Shown here: positions 6,791 through 12,236 of the stretch, piece by piece | Layout: every line of letters begins with the position of its first letter | Position numbering within the stretch: position 1 is the first letter of the stretch | From: Actinomycetota bacterium | GTDB lineage: Bacteria; Actinomycetota; Acidimicrobiia; Acidimicrobiales; Ilumatobacteraceae | Direction: 5' to 3' | DNA length: 12,236 nt | Assembly (NCBI GenBank): GCA_026393655.1 | Contig: JAPKZT010000096.1 | Span: 1 to 12,236 of the forward strand | The notes under the pieces: generated by a model | The model's input: the letters and a program-made list of their open reading frames with translations, nothing else | Database searches by the model: none | What the model was told of the DNA's origin: nothing | Translations under genes and position numbers: made by a program

Positions 6791-7068
6791 TTTGCACGCT
6801 CCAAAATTTCAATTACACGCCAACGCTTTAGCTTTGACATCGGACGAGTCTCCATGATGCGAACGCGATCGCCAATTTGGGCGTCGTTTGTTTCATCATG
6901 GGCATAAAATTTCTTCGTACGGGTGATGAACTTTTCGTACTTTTGGTGACGAATGCGCTCAACGATCGCAATCACGATCGTCTTATTCATTTTGTTAGAC
7001 ACGACAACGCCCTCTCGCGACTTGCGAATATTGCGCTCTGGTGTTGTTGAACTAGTTGTATCGCTCAT
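6787..7068 (-). CDS. rpsQ: 30S ribosomal protein S17
   Basis: S17 is a primary 16S rRNA binding protein with an OB fold. The core is clear: REGVVVSNKMNKTIVIAIVERIRHQKYEKFITRTKKFYAHDE, then GDRVRIMETRPMSKLKRWRV. A short Ser/Thr-rich N-terminal tail precedes it. Two starts are possible. ATG at 7068 gives 93 residues (chosen here). GTG at 7080 gives 97 residues and overlaps the rpmC stop by 4 nt in a GTGA junction, as seen at other junctions in this cluster. Neither has an ideally spaced Shine-Dalgarno. The identity is certain; the start is not. Confidence 0.92.
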   Translation of the reverse strand: MSDTTSSTTPERNIRKSREGVVVSNKMNKTIVIAIVERIRHQKYEKFITRTKKFYAHDETNDAQIGDRVRIMETRPMSKLKRWRVIEILERAK

Positions 7069-7076
7069 AATTTTGC

Positions 7077-7295
7077 TCACTTCCCTGCAGCTTCTGCAGC
7101 AACAATTTCGCGTTCACGAATCAACATGCTGATTCGAGCGATTTGGCGACGCGCTTTGGTGATCGCAGCAGTGTCATCAAGTTGACCTGTTGCATTTCGA
7201 AAACGCAAATTAAGTGCTTCTTGCTTTGTCGCACGCAACTCTTCAACAAGTGTTGCGAGATCCATTTCGCGAAGTTCTGTTAGTTCACTTGCCAT
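7077..7295 (-). CDS. rpmC: 50S ribosomal protein L29
   Basis: L29 is a small helical protein near the peptide exit tunnel and contributes to the docking area for exported-protein factors. The 72-residue product starts MASELTELREMDLATLVEELRATKQEALNLRFRNATGQLDD, a typical L29 helical hairpin, and ends with an Ala-rich segment. The frame extends upstream to 7355. The ATG at 7295 is preferred because it matches the family, lies 1 nt after the rplP stop, and has GAGG 9 nt upstream. Confidence 0.95.
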   Translation of the reverse strand: MASELTELREMDLATLVEELRATKQEALNLRFRNATGQLDDTAAITKARRQIARISMLIREREIVAAEAAGK

Positions 7296-7296
7296 A

Positions 7297-7713
7297 TCAG
7301 ATCGCCTCGTTTCGTGAAATGATGCGGGTTTTAATCGGCAACTTTTGCGCCGCACGGCTCAAAGCCTGATGTGCAGTTGCAGCAGTTGGATACGACAATT
7401 CAAACAACACACGACCCGGCTTGACTACGGCTACCCACAACTCTGGGTTACCTTTGCCCGAACCCATGCGAGTTTCAGCTGGCTTCTTGGTGACCGACTT
7501 GTCTGGAAACACGTTGATCCAAACTTTTCCGCCACGCTTAATGTGACGAGTCATGGCGATACGAGATGCTTCGATTTGGCGTGCGGTTATCCAACCTGGT
7601 TCAAGAGCCTGGATGCCGTACTCACCGAAGGCAAGTTCGTTGGCGCCCTTTGAGACACCAGCCATGCGACCGCGATGTTGTTTTCGGTGTTTAACTTTGC
7701 GTGGTTCTAACAT
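7297..7713 (-). CDS. rplP: 50S ribosomal protein L16
   Basis: L16 lines the A-site entry region and helps position tRNA. The 138-residue product matches the family length and carries MLEPRKVKHRKQHRGRM, GEYGIQALEPGWIT, IEASRIAMTRHIKRGGKVWI, the flexible loop PAETRMGSGKGNPELWVAVVKPGRVLFE and ALSRAAQKLPIKTR. The ATG at 7713 has AGGA 9 nt upstream and follows the rpsC stop by 6 nt. Confidence 0.97.
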   Translation of the reverse strand: MLEPRKVKHRKQHRGRMAGVSKGANELAFGEYGIQALEPGWITARQIEASRIAMTRHIKRGGKVWINVFPDKSVTKKPAETRMGSGKGNPELWVAVVKPGRVLFELSYPTAATAHQALSRAAQKLPIKTRIISRNEAI

Positions 7714-7719
7714 AAACGT

Positions 7720-8601
7720 TTAGTCCTCTCGCTTAAAGTGCGGAGTTTCGTGACCGTCGTGGCTTCGCCGTTGAATATCTTCTTCTTCGTCGAGCAAGCG
7801 CTCAAAATCTGGATCTGCTTCTTTGACTAGAGGCACCACTGCGACGTCGTCAATTTCTGCCACTTTTGGTCCGGCCGAAGTAACAACTTTTCGTGTTGCA
7901 TCTGAGTGACCAGATGTCTCGCCAGCAGCCATAGCGGCTTCACGAGTGATGCGATCATCAGTCTGAGATTTGTAAGGAAGAATCTCACCTTTGTACAACC
8001 AAACTTTGATTCCGATTCGACCAGAAGTGGTCGCTGCTTCACGGAAGCCGTAATCAATGTTGGCGCGAAGTGTGTGTAGTGGAACTCGACCTTCGCGATA
8101 CCACTCACGACGGCACATTTCTGCTCCACCAAGTCGGCCCGAACATTGCACGCGAATACCTTGCACGCCTTGTTTCTGGGCGTTCTGAACTGCACGCTTC
8201 ATCGCGCGACGAAAAGCAATTCGGTTGACGAGCTGATCGGCAACACCCTGAGCAACAAGCGCAGCATCAAGTTCTGCATCACGGATTTCTGTGATGTTTA
8301 ACTGCACTTTGTTGTTGCCAGTAAGTTTTGTCAAACCGGCGCGAAGCTCTTCGGCTTTTTGGCCCTTGCGGCCGATGACGATTCCTGGGCGTGCGGTGTG
8401 CACGTCGATTCGAAGTTTGTCACGGGTGCGCTCAATTTCGATGCGACTGACAGCAGCATCAGAAAGTTGCACCTTGAGATAATCGCGAATCTTCCAGTCT
8501 TCAGTGAGGTACGCCTTGTAGTCCTTTGTGCTGAACCACTTGCTCTTCCAGTCGGTGGTTACACCGAGGCGAAAGCCGTAAGGATTAATCTTTTGGCCCA
8601 T
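7720..8601 (-). CDS. rpsC: 30S ribosomal protein S3 with extended C-terminal tail
   Basis: S3 forms part of the mRNA entry pore and its helicase site. The 293-residue product starts MGQKINPYGFRLGVTTDWKSKWF. The KH domain (IVIGRKGQKAEELR, GxxG at 77-80) and the C-terminal domain (GVQGIRVQCSGRLGGAEM, REGRVPLHTLRANIDYG, GRIGIKVWLYKGEI) are intact. About 80 residues after 210 form a charged, low-complexity tail ending in a DEEEDIQRRSHDGHE stretch. E. coli S3 has 233 residues; long tails are known in actinobacteria. The ATG at 8601 directly follows the rplV TAA, with GGAG 6 nt upstream. Confidence 0.96.
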   Translation of the reverse strand: MGQKINPYGFRLGVTTDWKSKWFSTKDYKAYLTEDWKIRDYLKVQLSDAAVSRIEIERTRDKLRIDVHTARPGIVIGRKGQKAEELRAGLTKLTGNNKVQLNITEIRDAELDAALVAQGVADQLVNRIAFRRAMKRAVQNAQKQGVQGIRVQCSGRLGGAEMCRREWYREGRVPLHTLRANIDYGFREAATTSGRIGIKVWLYKGEILPYKSQTDDRITREAAMAAGETSGHSDATRKVVTSAGPKVAEIDDVAVVPLVKEADPDFERLLDEEEDIQRRSHDGHETPHFKRED

Positions 8602-9168
8602 TTAATTCTCCGTCGCTGTTTCTGTTTCGGCATCAACTGGCGCATCTGCATTTGCATCGGCGTCTGGTGCTGCTGCTTTTGATTTTTGTGAACGAGCGCG
8701 ACTTGCTTCAACGCGATCACGGCGGCGAGCAGATTCTGCCCCACCGCGTGACTCACTTTGTGTTTCGCGAATTGCTAGTGCTGCATCACTGAGTTTGTCG
8801 ACGACGATTGTGATGTGACTAGTGCGCTTGAAAATTGCAGCGGAGCTTCCTTTGGCGCGTGGACGGAAACGCTTGAGCGTTGGCCCGGCATCGGCAAAAC
8901 ATGCCTTGATGTAAAGCTCTTCGGCGTTTTGCTCAAAATTATTTGTTGCGTTAGCCACAGCCGACGCAAGCAACTTGCGCACGATGTGTGCCGAGTCACG
9001 ATCTGTTAAGCGCAACAAGTCGTCGGCAGATTTAACATCCATACCGCGAACAAGATTTAAAACCACACGAACCTTTGATGGTGACAACCGGGCAAAACGC
9101 GTTGAAGCGCGAAACCCACTTGAAATACCAGCAACTCGTGTTGCTTCGTTTAGTTTTGGACCGGTCAT
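8602..9168 (-). CDS. rplV: 50S ribosomal protein L22 with long acidic C-terminal tail
   Basis: L22 lines the nascent peptide exit tunnel through its beta-hairpin. The core lies at about residues 20-125 (RASTRFARLSPSKVRVVLNLVRG, ANATNNFEQNAEELYIKACFADAGPTLKRF, PRAKGSSAAIFKRTSHI). The total is 188 residues against about 110 in E. coli. The last 60 residues first turn Arg/Ser/Glu-rich and then Ala/Asp/Glu-rich (DADANADAPVDAETETATEN), with no recognisable domain. The ATG at 9168 overlaps the rpsS stop in an ATGA junction. Confidence 0.95.
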   Translation of the reverse strand: MTGPKLNEATRVAGISSGFRASTRFARLSPSKVRVVLNLVRGMDVKSADDLLRLTDRDSAHIVRKLLASAVANATNNFEQNAEELYIKACFADAGPTLKRFRPRAKGSSAAIFKRTSHITIVVDKLSDAALAIRETQSESRGGAESARRRDRVEASRARSQKSKAAAPDADANADAPVDAETETATEN

Positions 9169-9467
9169 GGCTTGCCTGCTGATGCCGCTGCTGCTGCCGC
9201 TGCTTTTTCTTGACTTTGGTGAAACTTAAATGTTCGAGTTGGTGAGAACTCGCCGAGTTTGTGCCCAACCATTGACTCACTGATGTAAACCGGAATGTGC
9301 TTGCGGCCGTCGTGAACTGCGAATGTGTGGCCCAACATGTCTGGGATGATCGTGCTACGACGCGACCAAGTTTTGATGACCTTGCGGTCGCCACTTGCGT
9401 TCATTGCATCCAACTTTTTGAGAAGGTGCTCATCAACAAACGGACCTTTTTTAAGACTGCGTGACAT
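9165..9467 (-). CDS. rpsS: 30S ribosomal protein S19
   Basis: S19 sits in the 30S head with S13 and contacts the 50S subunit. The 100-residue product starts MSRSLKKGPFVDEHLLKKLD. It has TWSRRSTIIPDMLGHTFAVHDGRKHIPVYI and MVGHKLGEFSPTRTF, all typical. The C-terminus differs from the usual short end: QSQEK is followed by seven consecutive Ala (89-95) and SAGKP. The ATG at 9467 has GAGG 7 nt upstream, which includes the end of rplB. Confidence 0.97.
   Translation of the reverse strand: MSRSLKKGPFVDEHLLKKLDAMNASGDRKVIKTWSRRSTIIPDMLGHTFAVHDGRKHIPVYISESMVGHKLGEFSPTRTFKFHQSQEKAAAAAAASAGKP
9183..9203 (-). repeat. Alanine-codon microsatellite in rpsS
   Basis: Seven consecutive Ala codons (GCA/GCG mix) encode the poly-Ala tract at residues 89-95 of S19. 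GCT/GCC triplets dominate the opposite strand. Such tracts can change length by slippage, though the mixed codons would limit this. Confidence 0.6.
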
Positions 9468-9470
9468 TAT

Positions 9471-10307
9471 TTAACCTCGTGCCTTTCCGGATCGACGACG
9501 ACGAACAATCATTTGTTGCGACGACTTGTTCTTGTTACGAGTACGACGCTCTGGCTTACCCCATGGCGACACCGGTGGACGACCACCAGAAGTTTTTCCT
9601 TCGCCACCACCAAGTGGGTGGTCAACTGGGTTCATTACAACACCACGAGATTGTGGGCGAACACCCTTCCAACGGTTACGACCGGCTTTACCAATTTTGA
9701 TCTGCTCGTGTTCTGAGTTTCCGATTTCGCCAACTGTGGCGCGACAATCAATTGGCACACGACGCATTTCGCTTGATGGCATTCGCAAAGTTGCATACAA
9801 ACCTTCTTTTGCGACCAACTGAACTGCCATTCCGGCTGAGCGAGCAATTTTGCCACCTTGACCAGGACGCATTTCGATGTTGTGAACAGTTGTACCGACT
9901 GGCATGAATCGAAGTGGCAACGCATTGCCAACAACTATGTCTGCTTTTGGTCCGCTTTCGACGCGAGCACCAACTTCAAGACCCTTTGGCGCAAGAATGT
10001 AAGACTTAGTTCCATCGTTGTAATGCAACAAAGCAATGCGACATGTGCGGTTCGGGTCATATTCAATTGCCGCTACTTTTGCACCGCACTCATCTTTGCC
10101 GCGCTTGAAGTCGACCATGCGATATTGCTGCTTGTGTCCGCCACCTTGGTGACGAGAAGTGATTCGACCATGAGAGTTGCGACCACCGCGTGATGGCTTT
10201 GGTGCAAGCAACGACTTTTCTGGTGTCGTCTTGGTGATTTCACTGAAGTCAGAAACTGTCTGAAATCGACGGCCTGGGCTCGTCGGACGGCGTTTACGAA
10301 TTGGCAT
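9471..10307 (-). CDS. rplB: 50S ribosomal protein L2 with altered C-terminal loop
   Basis: L2 binds 23S rRNA close to the peptidyl-transferase centre and is needed for subunit joining. The 278 residues match the family. Signatures are PTSPGRR at 8-14, GGRNSHGRITSRHQGGGHKQ, the RMVDFKRGKD stretch, PVGTTVHNIEMRPGQGGKIARSAG and RGVVMNPVDH. His230, equivalent to the E. coli residue usually numbered 229 without Met, is retained. The following motif, commonly HPHGGGEG, reads HPLGGGEG (Leu232). The common R-H-P-V-S-P-W-G reads R-P-P-V-S-P-W-G (Pro244). The remaining C-terminal stretch (GEGKTSGG, PWGKPE, TRN-K-NKSS) is actinobacterial. The ATG at 10307 has AAGGA 10 nt upstream. Confidence 0.97.
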   Translation of the reverse strand: MPIRKRRPTSPGRRFQTVSDFSEITKTTPEKSLLAPKPSRGGRNSHGRITSRHQGGGHKQQYRMVDFKRGKDECGAKVAAIEYDPNRTCRIALLHYNDGTKSYILAPKGLEVGARVESGPKADIVVGNALPLRFMPVGTTVHNIEMRPGQGGKIARSAGMAVQLVAKEGLYATLRMPSSEMRRVPIDCRATVGEIGNSEHEQIKIGKAGRNRWKGVRPQSRGVVMNPVDHPLGGGEGKTSGGRPPVSPWGKPERRTRNKNKSSQQMIVRRRRSGKARG

Positions 10308-10328
10308 CTTGAGTCGGTCCTTACTTGA

Positions 10329-10619
10329 TTAGTTCTCGAACAACGGAATTTGACTTCCGGCTTCTAAAGTGACAATTGCGCGCTTTGATCCATCACGAAC
10401 ACCAATTCGGTTTGTGCCGCGTGTAATGCGACGCTTGCCTGGACGGTTGATCGTGTTTACACGAGTTACTTTGACGCCCCAAATTAATTGCACAGCGTCG
10501 CGAATCTCTGGCTTTGTTGCATCTTGATGAACTTCAAATGTGTAAGTGCCCTTGTCGATAAGCGAATAACTTTTCTCGCTAACAACTGGTCGAAGAATAA
10601 TGTCGCGTGGGTCTTTCAC
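10329..10619 (-). CDS. rplW: 50S ribosomal protein L23
   Basis: L23 sits at the peptide tunnel exit and is the docking point for trigger factor and SRP. The 96-residue product starts (M)KDPRDIILRPVVSEKSYSLIDKGTYTFEVH and has IRDAVQLIWGVKVTRVNTIN and GKRRITRG. The GTG at 10619 is chosen over the longer open frame to 10676. A strong GGAGG lies 7 nt upstream, the GTGA overlaps the rplD stop by 4 nt, and the protein then aligns with the family. Confidence 0.95.
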   Translation of the reverse strand: MKDPRDIILRPVVSEKSYSLIDKGTYTFEVHQDATKPEIRDAVQLIWGVKVTRVNTINRPGKRRITRGTNRIGVRDGSKRAIVTLEAGSQIPLFEN

Positions 10620-11236
10620 TTTGCAGCCTCCATTGCCGGCAGACTTGCTTTTGTGAATACGATCCAATCGTTGCACAAAATGTCATAGGCGTTGAGTTCG
10701 GGTGTGCTTAGAACATGAACATCTGTGAGATTACGGAAGCTCTTCCATGCGCTTTCATCTTTACGCTCGAGCACGATCATCACGCGACCCGACATACCGA
10801 GCGCGGAAATAGCTGCTGATGCTGCTTTTGTACTTGGTGCCGCAAAGCCCCAATCTTCAACAACAACAACTTTGTTCTCACTCATTCGATCTGACAGTGC
10901 AGAGCGCAATGCAAGTTGAATCATTTTCTTTGGTGTGCGCTGAGAATATTTGCGCGGCTTTGGCCCAAGAGCGACACCACCACCGCTGAAATGCGGGGCG
11001 CGAATCGAACCTTGACGAGCGTTACCAGTACCTTTTTGCTTGAACGGTTTTTTACCGCCACCGCGAACTTCAGAGCGAGTCTTTGTGCTTTGAGTACCAG
11101 AACGACGGTGCGCAAGTTGTGCAACGACTACCTGGTGCATCACAGGAATATTTGGCGTGATGCCGAACATCGAGTCAGCAACTTCGATTGACGCGGCTTT
11201 TTTGCCGGCGGCATTTTTCATTTCAATCTTTGCCAT
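10616..11236 (-). CDS. rplD: 50S ribosomal protein L4
   Basis: L4 reaches into the exit tunnel and, in gammaproteobacteria, also represses the S10 operon by binding its leader. The 206-residue product has the extended loop LAHRRSGTQSTKTRSEVRGGGKKPFKQKGTGNARQGSIRAPHFSGGGVALGPKPR, the tunnel-contacting loop, then LALRSALSDRM and the C-terminal LNAYDILCNDWIVFT. The ATG at 11236 has GGAG 5 nt upstream, formed by the end of rplC, whose stop is 2 nt away. Whether it controls the leader to its right is unknown. Confidence 0.96.
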   Translation of the reverse strand: MAKIEMKNAAGKKAASIEVADSMFGITPNIPVMHQVVVAQLAHRRSGTQSTKTRSEVRGGGKKPFKQKGTGNARQGSIRAPHFSGGGVALGPKPRKYSQRTPKKMIQLALRSALSDRMSENKVVVVEDWGFAAPSTKAASAAISALGMSGRVMIVLERKDESAWKSFRNLTDVHVLSTPELNAYDILCNDWIVFTKASLPAMEAAK

Positions 11237-11238
11237 AA

Positions 11239-11910
11239 CTACTCCTTGGCGCCTTGGCTAGTTGGAGCCTTGACAGCATTGCGGATAATTACGACGCCAC
11301 CGTTTGGCCCAGGAACAGAACCTTTAACAAGCAACAAATTTCTCTCAAGATCTGCTTGAACAACTTCAAGGTTGAGCGTTGTTACTTGCTCGTGACCCAT
11401 GTGGCCGGACATTCGCAAACCTTTAAACACTCGACCCGGAAATGTGCAAGAACCGATTGAGCCTGGTGTGCGGTGGTGCTTGTGGTTACCGTGACTCGCG
11501 CCTTGACCACTGAAGTTGTGACGCTTCATTGTTCCAGCGAAACCTTTACCGCGGCTGACAGCAGTTACATCAACGCGCTCACCGACTACAAGAGTGTCAA
11601 CTTTGATTTCTTGACCAACTTCAAAACCATCTACAGAATCGAGACGCAACTCAATCAAACGACGACCTGCGGCAACATTTCGCGCACCACTCTTAGGTGC
11701 AAAATGGCCAGCTTCTGCTTTATTTAGTTTTTTTGGATCTCGCTGCCCGTATGTAACTTGCAATGCGGTGTAACCGTCGGTTGCGCCAGTTTTCACCTGG
11801 ACAATTCGAGCTGGCTCAATTCTTAACACGGTGACGGGCACGACGCGTTGGTCGTCACTCCATACTTGTGTCATGCCGACTTTTTCGCCGACGATCGCTT
11901 TTTGTGCCAT
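11239..11910 (-). CDS. rplC: 50S ribosomal protein L3
   Basis: L3 is an early-assembly protein of the 50S subunit that reaches toward the peptidyl-transferase centre. The 223-residue product starts MAQKAIVGEKVGMTQVW. It has the central SRGKGFAGTMKRHNFSGQGASHG and the loop HHRTPGSIGSCTFPGRVFKGLRMSGHMG, all typical. The frame is open upstream to a GTG at 12042. The ATG at 11910 is preferred because it matches the family N-terminus and has AAAGG 10 nt upstream. This is the first gene of the cluster here: no rpsJ precedes it within the window. Confidence 0.96.
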   Translation of the reverse strand: MAQKAIVGEKVGMTQVWSDDQRVVPVTVLRIEPARIVQVKTGATDGYTALQVTYGQRDPKKLNKAEAGHFAPKSGARNVAAGRRLIELRLDSVDGFEVGQEIKVDTLVVGERVDVTAVSRGKGFAGTMKRHNFSGQGASHGNHKHHRTPGSIGSCTFPGRVFKGLRMSGHMGHEQVTTLNLEVVQADLERNLLLVKGSVPGPNGGVVIIRNAVKAPTSQGAKE

Positions 11911-11966
11911 GAGGCCCAAACCTTTTCTCGAAATGTTTAATAAAATAATTCGTGTATTCGCACAAA

Positions 11967-11995
11967 TGCTCCGCGCGGCCGAGGCCTGCGGAGCA
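11967..11995. terminator. GC-rich hairpin in the rplC leader (terminator or attenuator candidate)
   Basis: TGCTCCGC (11967-11974) pairs perfectly with GCGGAGCA (11988-11995) around a 13-nt GC-rich loop. On the plus strand it is followed by CTTTTATAGTTTT, a fair terminator tail. On the minus strand only TTTG follows. No plus-strand gene feeds into it, so a role in the rplC leader (attenuation or 5' end stability) or as the end of an unseen transcript is more likely. Direction is unresolved. Confidence 0.45.
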
Positions 11996-11997
11996 CT

Positions 11998-12027
11998 TTT
12001 ATAGTTTTCGCTGTGAGGTACTCGCAA
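11998..12027 (-). promoter_or_regulatory. Weak candidate promoter of rplC (proximal)
   Basis: The minus strand reads TTGCGA (12022-12027), an 18-nt spacer, then TATAAA (11998-12003). The -10 box is good and the -35 moderate. The predicted start falls at the edge of the GC hairpin, which would truncate that stem. Confidence 0.3.
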
Positions 12028-12053
12028 ATAACACGGGCGCACACAGACATCAA
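12025..12053 (-). promoter_or_regulatory. Weak candidate promoter of rplC (middle)
   Basis: The minus strand reads TTGATG (12048-12053), 17 nt, then TATTTG (12025-12030) preceded by TGT, an extended -10. A start near 12018 would leave the GC hairpin whole inside a leader of about 108 nt. Confidence 0.3.
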
Positions 12054-12067
12054 TTTTTTGAATTGAT
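12049..12067. repeat. AT-rich inverted repeat in the rplC leader
   Basis: ATCAATT (12049-12055) and AATTGAT (12061-12067) form a perfect 7-bp stem with a 5-nt loop. It overlaps the -35 box of the middle promoter candidate. Confidence 0.45.
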
Positions 12068-12081
12068 CTCTCCGTTTGCGA

Positions 12082-12096
12082 CTTGGTAAAACCAAG
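12082..12096. repeat. Short hairpin CTTGGT-AAA-ACCAAG
   Basis: A perfect 6-bp stem with a 3-nt loop lies just downstream of the distal promoter candidate. It would form near the 5' end of a transcript started there. No T-run follows on either strand. Confidence 0.45.
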
Positions 12097-12114
12097 GCCA
12101 CGAACGAAGTGTTT

Positions 12115-12143
12115 ACTCTATCCCCCTAAAATCTGGTCCCCAA
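12115..12143 (-). promoter_or_regulatory. Candidate promoter of rplC (distal)
   Basis: The minus strand reads TTGGGG (12138-12143), 17 nt, then TAGAGT (12115-12120). This has the same TTG-17-TANNNT layout as the infA promoter candidate. A start near 12108 would give a leader of about 200 nt containing all three hairpins. Confidence 0.35.
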
Positions 12144-12177
12144 ACGGAAACTCGCAAAAATAGCTACTTTTTCTGGC

Positions 12178-12201
12178 TAGCTAACTAGCTATCTAACTAG
12201 C
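12178..12201. repeat. Tandem 12-bp CTAG-rich repeat
   Basis: Two adjacent 12-bp units, TAGCTAACTAGC (12178-12189) and TATCTAACTAGC (12190-12201), differ at one base. With the preceding GCTAGC the tract holds three CTAG tetramers in 24 bp. CTAG is usually scarce in bacterial DNA. The origin and role are unknown. Confidence 0.6.
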
Positions 12202-12236
12202 CCAGTAGTTAATTAGTTCTGGCGGCCAAGGTGGCT

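Larger units (their letters stand above)
11911..12236. other. Non-coding region upstream of rplC
   Basis: No convincing gene is present in these 326 bases. On the minus strand they hold three weak promoter candidates, a GC-rich hairpin (11967-11995), two shorter hairpins (12049-12067, 12082-12096), a tandem repeat (12178-12201), and three copies of TCGCAAA or its complement. Read as a leader, this resembles the long structured S10-operon leaders known from other bacteria, but no known leader class is recognisable. The last 28 bases could be the 3' end of an upstream minus-strand gene, but no family is recognisable. Confidence 0.6.

Noticed and set aside
7296..7355. N-terminal extension of L29 (open frame to 7355)
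   Set aside because: It overlaps rplP and lacks family similarity; MASELTELRE at 7295 is the expected start.
8359..8682. Plus-strand open frame of 107 codons opposite rpsC/rplV
   Set aside because: It is a shadow of two certain ribosomal-protein genes, with Cys-rich improbable composition.
11911..12042. In-frame extension of L3 to a GTG at 12042
   Set aside because: The translated stretch has no L3 similarity and no ribosome binding site; it crosses the hairpin of the leader.
11937..12050. 37-codon minus-strand ORF (MSVCARVICE...) overlapping the leader hairpin, a possible leader peptide
   Set aside because: There is no suitably spaced Shine-Dalgarno (nearest GGAG is 19 nt upstream), and no run of regulatory codons; it is probably chance.
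12209..12236. Possible 3' end of an upstream minus-strand gene (reading ...ATLAARTN and a stop)
   Set aside because: Eight residues are too few; they do not match the C-termini of S10, EF-Tu or EF-G, and the other frames also stop or stay open without signal.

Overview
The window is a conserved translation and secretion gene cluster from a bacterium, most likely a moderate-GC member of the Actinomycetota. It covers the S10 and spc ribosomal-protein operons and the start of the alpha-operon side. All 23 genes lie on the minus strand, so transcription runs from right to left: rplC-rplD-rplW-rplB-rpsS-rplV-rpsC-rplP-rpmC-rpsQ-rplN-rplX-rplE-rpsN-rpsH-rplF-rplR-rpsE-rpmD-rplO-secY-adk-infA. The phylum call rests on the L2 sequence (DFSEITKTTPEKSL near the N-terminus; GEGKTSGG and PVSPWGKPE near the C-terminus), the zinc-type S14 and the extended S5. 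A deep lineage such as Acidimicrobiia would fit the base composition and the missing rpsJ, but that is a guess.

Right edge (11911-12236): there is no recognisable gene. On the minus strand this is the presumed promoter and 5' leader of rplC. It holds three weak promoter candidates, several hairpins, a tandem 12-bp CTAG-rich repeat and a recurring TCGCAAA motif. rpsJ (S10), which normally precedes rplC, is not present here.

2483-11910: twenty ribosomal-protein genes are packed tightly, with gaps of 0-47 nt and several 1-4 nt ATGA, GTGA or TAATG overlaps. Most have a clear Shine-Dalgarno sequence. They read as one transcription and translation unit that builds both ribosomal subunits. The 5'-proximal half (L3, L4, L23, L2, S19, L22, S3, L16, L29, S17) is the S10 operon. 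The rest (L14, L24, L5, S14, S8, L6, L18, S5, L30, L15) is the spc operon, with no visible terminator between them.

400-2435: secY (translocon pore) and adk (adenylate kinase) follow with gaps of 47 and 59 nt. The map gene, common between adk and infA, is missing. Instead a 155-nt gap holds a good promoter candidate and a palindrome, followed by infA (IF-1) with a TTG start. A Shine-Dalgarno-like sequence at the left edge suggests that another gene starts just outside the window.

No unknown defence, mobile or biosynthetic system is visible. The unusual points are gene absences (rpsJ, map), the two non-coding regulatory regions, and residue or tail variations in otherwise ordinary ribosomal proteins, especially L2.
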